From contig CAXHNV010000001.1 in assembly GCA_964017965.1 (NCBI GenBank), positions 310,001-374,000 on the forward strand: a stretch of 64,000 bases of DNA, read 5' to 3'. Source of the stretch: UBA2883 sp964017965. Lineage in GTDB: Bacteria > Cyanobacteriota > Vampirovibrionia > Gastranaerophilales > Gastranaerophilaceae. A program made the position numbers and the translations under genes. The notes under the pieces were generated by a model. The model ran no database searches. It was not told where the DNA came from and saw nothing but the letters and a program-made list of their open reading frames with translations. This document shows positions 8,949-17,586 of the stretch, piece after piece. Numbering within the stretch: the first letter of the stretch is position 1; the number at the start of each line of letters is the position of its first letter.

Positions 8949-9812
8949 CTAAATCAACCCTTGAAAATCTTCAAAGTATTGAACCTTCAATTTTTCAAGC
9001 TCATCGTTTGGCGTTATCAACATCCCTTTTGTCATAAAATAATAGTCCCAGAACCATTTTTCTAAAATATCTTTACTTTTGCGCAAGAGCTCTTTGTTTT
9101 TGGCAACCGTTTTCAATATCTCATGCCAGTTACGAAAATGGTCGATTGCAACCTTTTCGGATTTAAAATTCAAACCCATAAGCGAATCATCTCTGATAAT
9201 ATAATGGTGAAACCTTCTCATATCAAAGCAAACCCTGTCACACACCAAAAAATACGTTTTGCAAAACGCGATATCTTCATAACACAGGTTCGAAAACCTG
9301 ATACCGTATTTTTTAATCAAATCCGCCTTAAACACCTTGTTCCAGAGATAAACATTTGTCGTATCTTTTATATCGGGCGTAAACTCTAACAACCCCGCAA
9401 GCGTAAGCTGGGCATAGCTTTTCGCACGTTTATAGAGCAAGTTCTCACTGTCTCCCAAAACCTCTGTGTTAAAACAGACCAAATCAGTATCAGTGGTTTC
9501 AAATATATCAAGTGCTGATTCAAGCAAAGTCTCATCAATATAATCGTCGCTATCCAAAAAATAAATATACTCGCCTTGAGCAGCTTCAAGTGCTCTGTTT
9601 CTGGCTTCACCCTGACCCTGATTAGATTGTGTAATAACCTTTAACCGCTCATCGTCATAACCCGTTAGAACACCCGACGAACCGTCTGTTGACCCGTCAT
9701 CAACACAAATAACCTCAAAATCCGTATAACTCTGAGCAAAAACACTGTCAAGACAGCGTTTCAAATACTGTTCAGTATTATAAACAGGAATTATTACTGA
9801 AAACTTTGGCAT
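8949..9812 (-). CDS. Family 2 glycosyltransferase
   Basis: 287 aa with a GT-A fold N-terminal domain: FSVIIPVYNTEQYLKRCLDS at the start, CVDDGSTDGS and the metal-binding YFLDSDDY. It would move a sugar from a nucleotide donor to a cell-surface glycan. No membrane helices. It begins 18 bases after atpG; its ribosome site (AGGGG) follows the TAG of atpG, and the leader contains a minimal ATG-TAG unit and a duplicated AGGGGTAAATG, suggesting translational coupling to the ATP synthase operon. Acceptor and donor unknown. Confidence 0.85.
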   Translation of the reverse strand: MPKFSVIIPVYNTEQYLKRCLDSVFAQSYTDFEVICVDDGSTDGSSGVLTGYDDERLKVITQSNQGQGEARNRALEAAQGEYIYFLDSDDYIDETLLESALDIFETTDTDLVCFNTEVLGDSENLLYKRAKSYAQLTLAGLLEFTPDIKDTTNVYLWNKVFKADLIKKYGIRFSNLCYEDIAFCKTYFLVCDRVCFDMRRFHHYIIRDDSLMGLNFKSEKVAIDHFRNWHEILKTVAKNKELLRKSKDILEKWFWDYYFMTKGMLITPNDELEKLKVQYFEDFQGLI

Positions 9813-9830
9813 TTACCCCTACATTTACCC

Positions 9831-10739
9831 CTAACCTTGAGCGGAAGCACCCGAAACAATCTCAATAAGTTCCTGAGTAATAGCACCCTGTCTTGCCTTG
9901 TTATAAGAAACAGTAAGCGTGTTTATCATCTCTTCCGCGTTATTAGAAGCAGCAGACATCGCCGTCATACGAGAAGCAAGTTCGCTTGCACAAGCTTCCA
10001 ATATAGCTTGAAAAATAGAGTTTGTAATAAACATCGGAACAATCTTTTGTAAAATCGCTCTGTCATTCGGCAAAAACTCCATTAACGCTTCCAATTTATC
10101 AGCGTGTTTGTCATAATCAACCTTAACAGGCAACACCTGCCACTGCTGAACAGAATACGACATCATATTATTGAACCTTGTCGTTATAATCTCAATCTTG
10201 TCGATATCGCCGTTTACATAGTCTTCCGCGATATCCTCCGCGATGATATTAGCACCAGTTGATGAAGGCGTATCCATTACAGATATGTATTTTTTAACAA
10301 TAACTGCACCCTCTTTATGCTGCAGAGCAGAAACCCCTTTCTGACCGACAACATAAAGCTTTGTCTCAATCCCGTTCGCCTTGTTTTCTTCAACTTTTTT
10401 CAACGCTGCGCGCACGATGTTTGCATTATACGCACCCGCAAGCCCTTTGTTTGAAGTAACAACAACAAGCCCTTCGGTCTTAATCTCACGTTTTGTAAGC
10501 AAAACCGGATAGTTATCAAGCGCGCGTTCAAACTTTTCACCGTCGTTAGAAAGCTCACCGACAGTAGCTAACATACGTTTAAACATTGTCAAAAGCTCTT
10601 CTGTGAATGGTCTTGATGATTTTACAGCACATTCGGCTTTTTTAACCTTAGCAGCCGCAACCATTTTCATCGCTCTTGTTATCTTCTGGGTGTTTTGAAC
10701 ACTCTGTATTCTGCTTTTAATATCTTTTAAATTAGGCAT
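9831..10739 (-). CDS. atpG: ATP synthase gamma subunit
   Basis: 302 aa central rotor shaft of F1. The N-terminal helix (LKDIKSRIQSVQNTQKITRA) and C-terminal helix (EEMINTLTVSYNKARQGAIT) that form the coiled coil are well conserved. The segment between SYSVQQWQVLPV and the C-terminal helix is short, so there is no room for the roughly 35-residue regulatory insert of cyanobacterial and chloroplast gamma subunits. It starts three bases after atpA. It is the last ATP synthase gene in the cluster; beta and epsilon are not here. Confidence 0.96.
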   Translation of the reverse strand: MPNLKDIKSRIQSVQNTQKITRAMKMVAAAKVKKAECAVKSSRPFTEELLTMFKRMLATVGELSNDGEKFERALDNYPVLLTKREIKTEGLVVVTSNKGLAGAYNANIVRAALKKVEENKANGIETKLYVVGQKGVSALQHKEGAVIVKKYISVMDTPSSTGANIIAEDIAEDYVNGDIDKIEIITTRFNNMMSYSVQQWQVLPVKVDYDKHADKLEALMEFLPNDRAILQKIVPMFITNSIFQAILEACASELASRMTAMSAASNNAEEMINTLTVSYNKARQGAITQELIEIVSGASAQG

Positions 10740-10742
10740 TTT

Positions 10743-12254
10743 CTAAAAACTTTCCGTAAATCTTGTAAGTTCTTGTCTCAAAGCTTCAGCATCGCTGTCT
10801 TCAAGGTTAGCACCCGCGTTGAGTTTTTGAACAAGTTCAGGCATATTAGCTTCAAGATGTTCAAACCAACCTTTTTTGTATTCTGCAATACGTTTGTTAT
10901 CGATGTTATCCAAGAACCCGTCGTTTGCGGCAAACAGGATAGAAACCTGTTGTGCAACACTCAAAGGTTGATATTGAGGCTGTTTAAGAACCTCTGTCAA
11001 TTTTTGACCTTTAAGCAACTGTTTCTTAGTCGCATCATCCAAATCAGACGCAAACTGAGCGAACGCTTCCAACTCTCTGAACTGAGCCAAATCAAGTCTC
11101 AATTTACCGGCAACTTTCTTAATCGCCTTAGTCTGAGCAGCACCGCCTACACGGGATACTGAAATCCCCGCGTTGATAGCAGGTCTCACACCGGAGTTGA
11201 ACAATGATGATTCAAGGAATATCTGACCGTCAGTAATAGAGATTACGTTAGTTGGGATATACGCAGAAACGTCACCTGCCTGAGTTTCAATGATAGGAAG
11301 CGCTGTAATAGAGCCGCCGCCTAATTCATCTGATAACTTAACCGCACGTTCCAATAGTCGTGAGTGAAGATAGAATACATCACCCGGATACGCTTCACGT
11401 CCAGGCGGTCTTCTCAAAAGCAAACTCATCGCACGATAAGCCTGTGCCTGTTTTGTCAAATCGTCGTATATGATAAGAACGTGTTTTCCTTGTTCCATAA
11501 ACTCTTCACCGATAGCAACACCCGCAAACGGAGCGATATACTGTAACGGTGCAGGTTCATTCGCCGTAGCTGATACGATAATCGTATAATCCATAGCGCC
11601 GTGGTCTTCCAATGTCTTTGCAAGGTGAGCAACAGTAGAAGCCTTCTGACCGATAGCTACATAGATACAAATAACGTCCTGACCTTTTTGGTTAATAATA
11701 GTATCAATCGCAATCGCTGTCTTACCGGTCTGTCTGTCACCGATAATAAGCTCACGCTGACCGCGTCCGATAGGTGTCAAAGCGTCAATCGCCGTCAAAC
11801 CTGTTTGTAGGGGTTCATGTACTGATTTACGTGCAACAATCCCCGGTGCTACTCTTTCAACCGGTCTTGTCTTTGAATAAACAATATCACCCTTGCCGTC
11901 CAACGCTTTACCCGTAGGGCTGACAATACGTCCTATCAAGCCTTCACCCACAGGAACAGAAGCGATTCTGCCGGTTGTTCTCACTGTCATACCCTCTTTG
12001 ATATGAGTGTATTCACCAAGGATTACAACACCGACGTTGTCTTCTTCAAGGTTAAGCGTGATACCAAGCGTACCTTTGCCGTCATCGAACTCTACAAGCT
12101 CATTTGACATAACGTTTCTTAAACCGTAGATTCTTGCAATACCGTCACCGATTTCAAGCACACTGCCGACATTCGAAACCTCTGTCTTTGATTCGTAGTT
12201 CGAAATATTCTCTTTTATTATTGAACTAATTTCATCAGGATTGATTACTGTCAT
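10743..12254 (-). CDS. atpA: ATP synthase alpha subunit
   Basis: 503 aa, normal length. The non-catalytic nucleotide site has its P-loop GDRQTGKT at about residues 172-179, and the alpha signature PAINAGISVSRVG is near residue 365. Alpha subunits alternate with beta in the F1 hexamer. GAGGG precedes the ATG at 12254. It follows atpH by 11 bases within the operon. The absence of atpD after atpG matches cyanobacteria, where atpBE (beta, epsilon) form a separate unit. Confidence 0.98.
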   Translation of the reverse strand: MTVINPDEISSIIKENISNYESKTEVSNVGSVLEIGDGIARIYGLRNVMSNELVEFDDGKGTLGITLNLEEDNVGVVILGEYTHIKEGMTVRTTGRIASVPVGEGLIGRIVSPTGKALDGKGDIVYSKTRPVERVAPGIVARKSVHEPLQTGLTAIDALTPIGRGQRELIIGDRQTGKTAIAIDTIINQKGQDVICIYVAIGQKASTVAHLAKTLEDHGAMDYTIIVSATANEPAPLQYIAPFAGVAIGEEFMEQGKHVLIIYDDLTKQAQAYRAMSLLLRRPPGREAYPGDVFYLHSRLLERAVKLSDELGGGSITALPIIETQAGDVSAYIPTNVISITDGQIFLESSLFNSGVRPAINAGISVSRVGGAAQTKAIKKVAGKLRLDLAQFRELEAFAQFASDLDDATKKQLLKGQKLTEVLKQPQYQPLSVAQQVSILFAANDGFLDNIDNKRIAEYKKGWFEHLEANMPELVQKLNAGANLEDSDAEALRQELTRFTESF

Positions 12255-12265
12255 TGTTTTCCCTC

Positions 12266-12823
12266 TTATTTTATTAACTTTCTGCTTAATTCTTGTAATT
12301 TATGTCGTAAACTGTTATCAACGATATTATCGTTTGCCTCAAACACAAGCCCTGCAATAATATCTCTGTTTACCGCCCATTCTAATTCGATTTCTTTATC
12401 CAAAACCTTTTGAAGCTTAACCTTAATCATGGCTCTGTCTGAATCGGTCAGTTCTATAGCCGATGTTACGTTGAGCAACAGCCTGTTGTTGAGCTTGTTA
12501 ACCTCGTTTGCAAACTCTTTTACAACAGAGGATAAGATACCGAACTTGTTCTTGTCAACAAGAAGCTGTAAAAAATTCACAACTATTTTGCTGTTGTCTT
12601 TTTCAAAAAGCTTAACGAGTACATTTTTCTTTTCATCAGAAGAGATAACAGGTGAGCTCATCACCTTGTTCAAGTCCTGAGAAGCTTCAACTGATTTTGA
12701 AACATCCTGAAGCTGATGAAGCACATCGTCATAAACAAGCTTGTTCTCATCAGCAAGTTCTAATAACGCTTTTGCGTAACGTTGTGCAACTAATTTATTC
12801 TCGTTCTCAGTAGCTTTATTCAT
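12266..12823 (-). CDS. atpH: ATP synthase delta subunit
   Basis: 185 aa. N-terminal AQRYAKALLELADE is the conserved start of the delta/OSCP fold that caps F1 and binds the b stalk, and the C-terminal part has the usual LQKVLDKEIELEWAVNRDII. The start codon overlaps the end region of atpF: its GGAG ribosome site lies in the last codons of atpF, so the two are probably coupled. Essential for joining F1 to F0. Confidence 0.93.
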   Translation of the reverse strand: MNKATENENKLVAQRYAKALLELADENKLVYDDVLHQLQDVSKSVEASQDLNKVMSSPVISSDEKKNVLVKLFEKDNSKIVVNFLQLLVDKNKFGILSSVVKEFANEVNKLNNRLLLNVTSAIELTDSDRAMIKVKLQKVLDKEIELEWAVNRDIIAGLVFEANDNIVDNSLRHKLQELSRKLIK

Positions 12824-12824
12824 A

Positions 12825-13337
12825 TTAAAATTCGACTCCGTTTAAAGCTTCAATGCTTTCGTTGATAAACTTGATATGCAAACTTCTGTCATTTTCAAGC
12901 TTGTCTTCGATATAGTCCTGTGCAACCTTTACGGCAGATTGAGCCGTCTCTTCTTTCAAGCTGTTTTGAACAGCTTTTTGGTTACTTTCGACTATTTTAT
13001 CAAGGTTTTTGCCAAACTCACATGCCTGCTTTTGCGCGTCTTCAATAATCTTTTCGCCAACCATTATTGCGTTGGCGTTAGATTTTTCAAGGATTTCATG
13101 AGCAAGCTTGTTAACTTCTTTCGATTTTTCCTGCAGCTCGAATAGCTCTTTTATAGCCGCTTCTTTCGCCTGTTTAGAATTATTGATTTTGTCCTCAATA
13201 CTCTTTCTGCCTTGTTCCAGCTTGTCTGACATGTTTGTCTTTTGAAGAATCCAATTTAACAAAACCAACATCAACACAAAGTTGAACAGGTTAGATTCGA
13301 GGATTTTTGACCATATATGTAAAAATGTTTCTGTCAT
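12825..13337 (-). CDS. atpF: ATP synthase b subunit
   Basis: 170 aa. One N-terminal membrane helix (LFNFVLMLVLLNWILQKT) is followed by a long charged helix, the peripheral stalk. Its ATG shares a base with the stop of the preceding b' gene (TAATG), which indicates translational coupling. The longer of the two b-type subunits and second in order after c, it matches the cyanobacterial b position. It would dimerise with the product of the gene at 13337-13792. Confidence 0.9.
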   Translation of the reverse strand: MTETFLHIWSKILESNLFNFVLMLVLLNWILQKTNMSDKLEQGRKSIEDKINNSKQAKEAAIKELFELQEKSKEVNKLAHEILEKSNANAIMVGEKIIEDAQKQACEFGKNLDKIVESNQKAVQNSLKEETAQSAVKVAQDYIEDKLENDRSLHIKFINESIEALNGVEF

Positions 13338-13792
13338 TACATATTCTCTTTCTTAGCTTCTGTTATTGTGACATCTTCATTCAAGAGCTTTGAAGCGATT
13401 TGGCTTGCAAGCGAAAGTACCTGAGAGTTTAGCACGATTTTTGCGGACTTTTCTTCGCCCGCAAGCTCAGCTTGCGCGATTGCCAAATCTTTCTTTGCAA
13501 GCGATTTTGCACTCTCTAAGATGTTGTCTTTTTGTACTTTGTAGTTAACCAGTTTTTCATTAAACTGTTCTTTTGCTAATGCTCTTGTTTGTTCAATGCT
13601 TGTCTTGTGCTGATTGGTGAGGTCTTCTATCCTTTCGTTTGTCAAATCCGCATCAGAATAGTTGCCTGAGATAATATTCTCACGTTGCTCAACGATTTTG
13701 GACAACGGCTTATAGAGAATAGAATTCATCAGCAGCATAAAGATTATGAAACTAAACATCGCAACAAAGAATGTTGCATTAAATTCTAACAT
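13337..13792 (-). CDS. atpF': ATP synthase b' subunit
   Basis: 151 aa. N-terminal membrane helix (FNATFFVAMFSFIIFMLLMN) followed by YKPLSKIVEQRE, which is typical of b-type stalk subunits, then a long helix. Position directly after the c subunit gene and shorter length than its neighbour identify it as the b' subunit (cyanobacterial atpG). Two non-identical b-type genes are a hallmark of cyanobacteria, chloroplasts and some other photosynthetic lineages, so their presence here is a useful taxonomic mark. Confidence 0.88.
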   Translation of the reverse strand: MLEFNATFFVAMFSFIIFMLLMNSILYKPLSKIVEQRENIISGNYSDADLTNERIEDLTNQHKTSIEQTRALAKEQFNEKLVNYKVQKDNILESAKSLAKKDLAIAQAELAGEEKSAKIVLNSQVLSLASQIASKLLNEDVTITEAKKENM

Positions 13793-13810
13793 TTAACTGT
13801 CCTTTTTTGG

Positions 13811-14044
13811 TTATGAAAAGATAAGCAATAATGCGATGAATAACGCATAGATAGAAGTTGCTTCGGCAAGACCTGCACCGATGATGAAGTTTTTGAAAGC
13901 TTCGGCTTTGATTTCAGGTTGTCTTGCGATAGCGTCTAAAACACCTTTAGTTGCAATCCCTAAACCGAGACCGCCGCCAAGTACACCAAGTGCTGCAATA
14001 CCGGCACCTAATTTTGATGCGTCAAATGCTTGTTCTACTGCCAT
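13811..14044 (-). CDS. atpE: ATP synthase c subunit
   Basis: 77 aa hairpin of two membrane helices with the polar loop ARQPE at residues 40-44. The ion-binding carboxylate is Glu61 (GAGLAEATSIY). The Gln and Ser that complete Na+ sites in sodium-coupled c rings are replaced by Leu28 and Ala62, so the ring is predicted to be proton-coupled. A strong ribosome site (AAAAAGGAG) precedes the ATG, in keeping with high c stoichiometry. Located between atpB and the b' gene. Confidence 0.95.
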   Translation of the reverse strand: MAVEQAFDASKLGAGIAALGVLGGGLGLGIATKGVLDAIARQPEIKAEAFKNFIIGAGLAEATSIYALFIALLLIFS

Positions 14045-14087
14045 AATTTTTCTCCTTTTTTTATTTTTAGTTTAACTTTTAACTTTT

Positions 14088-14789
14088 TTAGTGTTCTTCT
14101 GCAACCGACATTGTTATGTATGTAGATGACAACAGTGCGAATACGAGGGCTTGAATCAGAGCAACAAATAGCTCGAACAGCATAAACGGCAACGGCAAGA
14201 AACACGCTACCATACCGACGAATGTTGCAATCATGATTTCGCCTGCAAGTATGTTTGCAAAGAGTCGGAGCGCCAATGAGAACGGTCTTACAAACAGCTC
14301 AAGGGTGTCGATTAGCGTGATAATTAAATCACCCATGGACCAACCTTTGAAGAAGTATTTGGAGCCGTTAACTTTCACTCCGTAGTACATACAGTATATA
14401 GCAACGACAATCGCCATAGCGGCTGTCATATTTATATCGTTGTTAGGTGAAGCGAGTTCACCGTGTGCGAGGTGCACTATTTTGAACGGGATTTGCCCTA
14501 CTAAGTTTGCTGTAAGGATAAACATGAACAGGGTCAGGATTAGAGGGTTATGTTTTTTGGATTCAGCCTCGCCCATGCTGCCTGCTGTAATGCCTGAGAA
14601 GTAGTTTATTATTGATTCTCCGACGTACTGCAGTTTTGTTGGGATGACTGAGGCGTTTTTGACTATGAGGATAGCACCTATCAGGAGTATTCCCATAGCT
14701 AACCACATTGTTAGGATTGTGTCGAAATTAACGCTTATCGCGTGTCCGCCTATGACTTTAGATATTATCCAATGGCTGCTCTCACTCAT
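14088..14789 (-). CDS. atpB: ATP synthase a subunit
   Basis: 233 aa membrane protein that forms the proton half-channels. The essential Arg is in SLALRLFANILAGE; the final helix region contains LFVALIQALVFALLSSTYI. The N-terminus is short. First structural gene of the leftward ATP synthase cluster; no recognisable atpI precedes it, but a 49-aa gene lies 74 bases upstream. Confidence 0.96.
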   Translation of the reverse strand: MSESSHWIISKVIGGHAISVNFDTILTMWLAMGILLIGAILIVKNASVIPTKLQYVGESIINYFSGITAGSMGEAESKKHNPLILTLFMFILTANLVGQIPFKIVHLAHGELASPNNDINMTAAMAIVVAIYCMYYGVKVNGSKYFFKGWSMGDLIITLIDTLELFVRPFSLALRLFANILAGEIMIATFVGMVACFLPLPFMLFELFVALIQALVFALLSSTYITMSVAEEH

Positions 14790-14863
14790 AAGACCTCTCT
14801 AATATAGTACTTAATATTCCTTCATATAATAACATAGTCTTGAAATTTATGCAATAAAAGTTG

Positions 14864-15013
14864 TCACAAAGATTTTAAGTCTTTATCCAATTTGTCGATG
14901 TCGTAATCAATACGGAAGCTGTTAACCATTAGCGGCATAATGAAAATTATCTTTAGCAGTTTTATTATGACCTTGAAGATAAACTTTAGAATTTTTAGTA
15001 TTACGGTTTTCAT
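14864..15013 (-). CDS. Small hydrophobic/amphipathic protein upstream of atpB (49 aa)
   Basis: An ATG at 15013 is preceded by AGGAG with a six-base spacer and opens a 49-codon frame ending at 14864. The first 30 residues are Lys/Ile/Leu-rich (ILKILKFIFKVIIKLLKIIF) and could be a membrane or amphipathic helix; the rest is charged (DYDIDKLDKDLKSL). It lies where cyanobacteria place atpI, but it is far too short and shows no AtpI motif. It may be the first gene of the ATP synthase transcript or an independent peptide. No family recognised. Confidence 0.5.
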   Translation of the reverse strand: MKTVILKILKFIFKVIIKLLKIIFIMPLMVNSFRIDYDIDKLDKDLKSL

Positions 15014-15044
15014 GATTGCTCCTTTCTATTATGTGCCCATTAGG

Positions 15045-15085
15045 GTGGTAGATAAAACCGTGCAAATGTACCACAATAGGTGGTA
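15045..15085. promoter_or_regulatory. Candidate XRE operator: three GTGGTA half-sites
   Basis: GTGGTA at 15045-15050, TACCAC at 15069-15074 and GTGGTA at 15080-15085. The last two form a perfect inverted repeat with a five-base spacer, and the right arm reaches the A of the XRE start codon. The position suggests autoregulation of the gene starting at 15085 and possibly control of the divergent 49-aa/ATP synthase side. Confidence 0.45.
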
Positions 15086-15318
15086 TGAAGAGAGACAATA
15101 GCAGACATCTGAAATCGTATGAAAAAATCGGACAAAATATTAGAGGTCAAAGGAAGGCTAAAAAATGGTCTCAAGAAGAGCTCGGATTTAAAATCAACAG
15201 CACCAGAAATTATATCGGATGTATAGAACGTGGTGAAAAATTCCCAAGCCTTGCCTATCTAATGGATATTGCTAACGCTCTTAATTGCAAACTACAAGAT
15301 TTGTTTGACAATGTTTAA
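15085..15318 (+). CDS. XRE-family HTH regulator (77 aa)
   Basis: Single Cro/C1-type helix-turn-helix: IGQNIRGQRKAKKWSQEELG, then STRNYIGCIERGEKFPSL and a final helix ending LQDLFDNV. No sensor domain. It starts right at an inverted-repeat operator candidate and is followed by a second XRE gene after 67 bases, the same regulator-then-LIDE-regulator order as the two cassettes at 24.2 and 59.8 kb, though without the 125-aa partner gene. Target unknown; may also affect the divergent ATP synthase side. Confidence 0.8.
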   Translation: MKRDNSRHLKSYEKIGQNIRGQRKAKKWSQEELGFKINSTRNYIGCIERGEKFPSLAYLMDIANALNCKLQDLFDNV

Positions 15319-15385
15319 TTTCATATCTTACCTTTCGTGTCACACCTACAACGGACAACTTAATCATACCAACTAAAATTTAGAA

Positions 15386-15658
15386 ATGCAAGAAGCAGAT
15401 AAAAAAGAGTATTTTAAAAAGAAACTGGGCGAAACCATTAAACAAGTTCGGCTTTCAAAAGGGCACAGTTCGCTAAGTAAATTTGCAGCCGAATACGATA
15501 TTGACAAAGGCAATCTAAACAGAGCTGAACGTGGTTTACACAGTATAGAACTTTTTACACTATGGAAGTTGGTTGAATCTATAGGGATAGATTTTTCAGA
15601 TTTTATCAACCTTCTTAAAACAAACCTCGGTGAAGATTTTACGCTGATTGATGAATAA
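15386..15658 (+). CDS. XRE-like regulator with C-terminal LGEDFTLIDE tail (90 aa)
   Basis: HTH region around LGETIKQVRLSKGHSSLSKF, YDIDKGNLNRAERG and FTLWKLVESIGIDFSDFINL, followed by a short tail ending LGEDFTLIDE. The same ending occurs in the protein at 24224-24493 and, behind a stop codon, at 59824-59859, so the tail is a family trait. No Shine-Dalgarno is visible; TAAAAT sits exactly six bases before the ATG, which would make the mRNA leaderless. Its stop is two bases from the convergent adenine deaminase stop. Function of the tail unknown. Confidence 0.75.
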   Translation: MQEADKKEYFKKKLGETIKQVRLSKGHSSLSKFAAEYDIDKGNLNRAERGLHSIELFTLWKLVESIGIDFSDFINLLKTNLGEDFTLIDE

Positions 15659-15660
15659 AC

Positions 15661-17382
15661 TTACACATTAGCCATTACGTCGAAGATGTCTATGAACTCA
15701 AACTTCGTTGTGTCAAAAACACCCTTGTCAGTTATCTTAAGCTCAGGAATTACAGGCAGCGACAAGAATCCCATTGTCATAAACGCGTCATCAAGCCCGC
15801 AACCTAACGACTTAGCCGCCTCAGAAAGCTCCTCACCCTGCCTGATAACATACTCAGCGTCCCTGTCAGAAATCAACCCCGCAACAGGTAACGGCAAATG
15901 TGCCACAACCTCACCGTTGTTAACAACAATCTTGCCGCCGTGCGATTTAATCAGCGCAACAGCCGCCTTGTACATATCATCGTCATTCGTACCAACAACA
16001 ATCATATTGTGCGAATCATGCGCAACAGTAGAAGCAATAGCACCGGATTTAAGGTTAAACCCCTTCACAAACCCCTTACCGATATTGCCGCCCGCTCTGT
16101 GACGCTCAATGACACAAATCTTCAAAGTGTCGTTCTCAACATCGCTCTCCGCAAACCCGTCAACAACACGAATCTTCGATTCAACACTCTTAGTCAAAAG
16201 CTGTTTCGGTATAACCTGTATCGCTCTCACCGTATCCGATTTCGCCTCAATCTTGAAATCATCGTACTCAATCCATTTAACGTTAACAGAGTTTCTGACC
16301 CCAAGCATTTCCTTCCTGTCGAGCTCGTTAACCAAATGACCCTTATTAGCAACAAGTTCACCGTTCTTAAACACAAGCTCCGGCTCGAAATCAACAAGGT
16401 TAGGGAACACCAAAAAGTCAGCCCTATACCCCGGAGCAATAGCCCCAAGGTTCTTGATTCCAAAGTACTCAGCCGTATTCAAGCTCGCCATCTGAATAGC
16501 CTTAATCGGCTCAACCCCGTACTCAACGGATTTTTTCACCATACCGTTAATATGGCTGTCCAAATCCTCAGGGTGACGGTCGTCGGTCACAAAGATACAT
16601 TTTCTTGTGTTCACCTTCACCAATAACGGCAACAATGCTTCCAAGTCCTTAGCAGCGGTACCTTCTCTAATCATAAGATACATACCGAGCCTTAACTTCT
16701 CTTGAGCCTCTTGAGGCATAGTACATTCGTGATCTGAAGAAACCCCGCTTGCTATATAAGCGCAAAGGTCTTTACCGCTAAGACACGGTGCGTGACCGTC
16801 GATTTTCTTATTATGTGCTTTAGCTAAATCAAGCTTCGACATAACGTTTTTGTCAAGGTTCAGTACACCGGGATAATTCATCATTTCAGCAAGCCCTAAG
16901 ACCCACGGTTTATCAATAAGCAACGACAGGTCATAGCTGTTGAGGTCGAAACCGGAGGTTTCGAACGGGGTAGCAGGCACGCAAGACGGCAGCATTGTGT
17001 AGACGTCGAGCGGCAGACCTTGCACGGCTTCGTGCATAAAGCTAATCCCGTGAAGCCCTAATACGTTAGAGATTTCGTGCGGGTCGATGATTACTGTTGT
17101 TGTACCGGAAGGTACGACCATTTTTGCAAACTCGTGAGGGAGCAGCATTGAGCTTTCGATATGGACGTGACCGTCAATGAACGACGGTGAAACGTAGGCA
17201 CCGTTGAGGTCGATTGTTTTTTCGCCCTCGTAGTTTTCGCCGATTCCGGCAATGACACCGTCTGCTATAGCTATATCGGATTTATGAATCTCTTCGGATA
17301 AGACGTTTATAACTCGAGCGTTTTTGATGACTAAATCGGCTTTTTCGATACCTCGTGCGACTTTAATAATATGTTCGTCCAT
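15661..17382 (-). CDS. ade: Adenine deaminase
   Basis: 573 aa amidohydrolase of the AdeC type that converts adenine to hypoxanthine and ammonia. Metal-site motif HVHIESSMLLP follows the strand FIDGH; SGTTTVIIDPHEISNVLG and HAPCLSGKDL are typical of this family, and the C-terminal domain (GNIGKGFVKGFNLKSGAIAS) is complete. Length is normal. GAGGT precedes the ATG. It would use adenine released by MtnN and by salvage of imported nucleosides. No purine riboswitch was seen upstream; instead a small toxin-like locus lies there. Confidence 0.95.
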   Translation of the reverse strand: MDEHIIKVARGIEKADLVIKNARVINVLSEEIHKSDIAIADGVIAGIGENYEGEKTIDLNGAYVSPSFIDGHVHIESSMLLPHEFAKMVVPSGTTTVIIDPHEISNVLGLHGISFMHEAVQGLPLDVYTMLPSCVPATPFETSGFDLNSYDLSLLIDKPWVLGLAEMMNYPGVLNLDKNVMSKLDLAKAHNKKIDGHAPCLSGKDLCAYIASGVSSDHECTMPQEAQEKLRLGMYLMIREGTAAKDLEALLPLLVKVNTRKCIFVTDDRHPEDLDSHINGMVKKSVEYGVEPIKAIQMASLNTAEYFGIKNLGAIAPGYRADFLVFPNLVDFEPELVFKNGELVANKGHLVNELDRKEMLGVRNSVNVKWIEYDDFKIEAKSDTVRAIQVIPKQLLTKSVESKIRVVDGFAESDVENDTLKICVIERHRAGGNIGKGFVKGFNLKSGAIASTVAHDSHNMIVVGTNDDDMYKAAVALIKSHGGKIVVNNGEVVAHLPLPVAGLISDRDAEYVIRQGEELSEAAKSLGCGLDDAFMTMGFLSLPVIPELKITDKGVFDTTKFEFIDIFDVMANV

Positions 17383-17498
17383 GTGCTTTTACCTCGTATT
17401 ATGTAAATTTTTAGTATTCTAACACACAAAACATTTTTAAACAACAAGAGGGATATAGAACTCTCAATTATTTAAAGGATACGTTATACTTGCTTTAA

Positions 17499-17507
17499 TG
17501 ATATACT
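17499..17507 (+). promoter_or_regulatory. Extended -10 promoter of the toxin-like mRNA
   Basis: TGATATACT, an extended -10 (TG-N-TATACT). Transcription would begin near 17514, just before the left arm of the long-range inverted repeat. No consensus -35 is visible at the expected place. Confidence 0.45.
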
Positions 17508-17586
17508 AGCGTCAGGCAGGTCACCTAACGTAAACTTTCTAAGTATCAGCCGACAGTGCTAACACTTATGAAAGGGGGTGATGCTT

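Noticed and set aside
13811..14044. Sodium-coupled ATP synthase
   Set aside because: The c subunit has the Glu but lacks the Gln and Ser ligands of the Na+ site (Leu28 and Ala62 instead).
15686..16626. Long plus-strand frames opposite adenine deaminase (up to 242 aa)
   Set aside because: They mirror the codon pattern of the strongly conserved enzyme on the minus strand, lack ribosome sites and show no protein family features.
17383..17500. Purine riboswitch upstream of adenine deaminase
   Set aside because: The conserved loop sequences of purine riboswitches are not visible on the minus strand; the region is better explained by the adjacent toxin-like locus.
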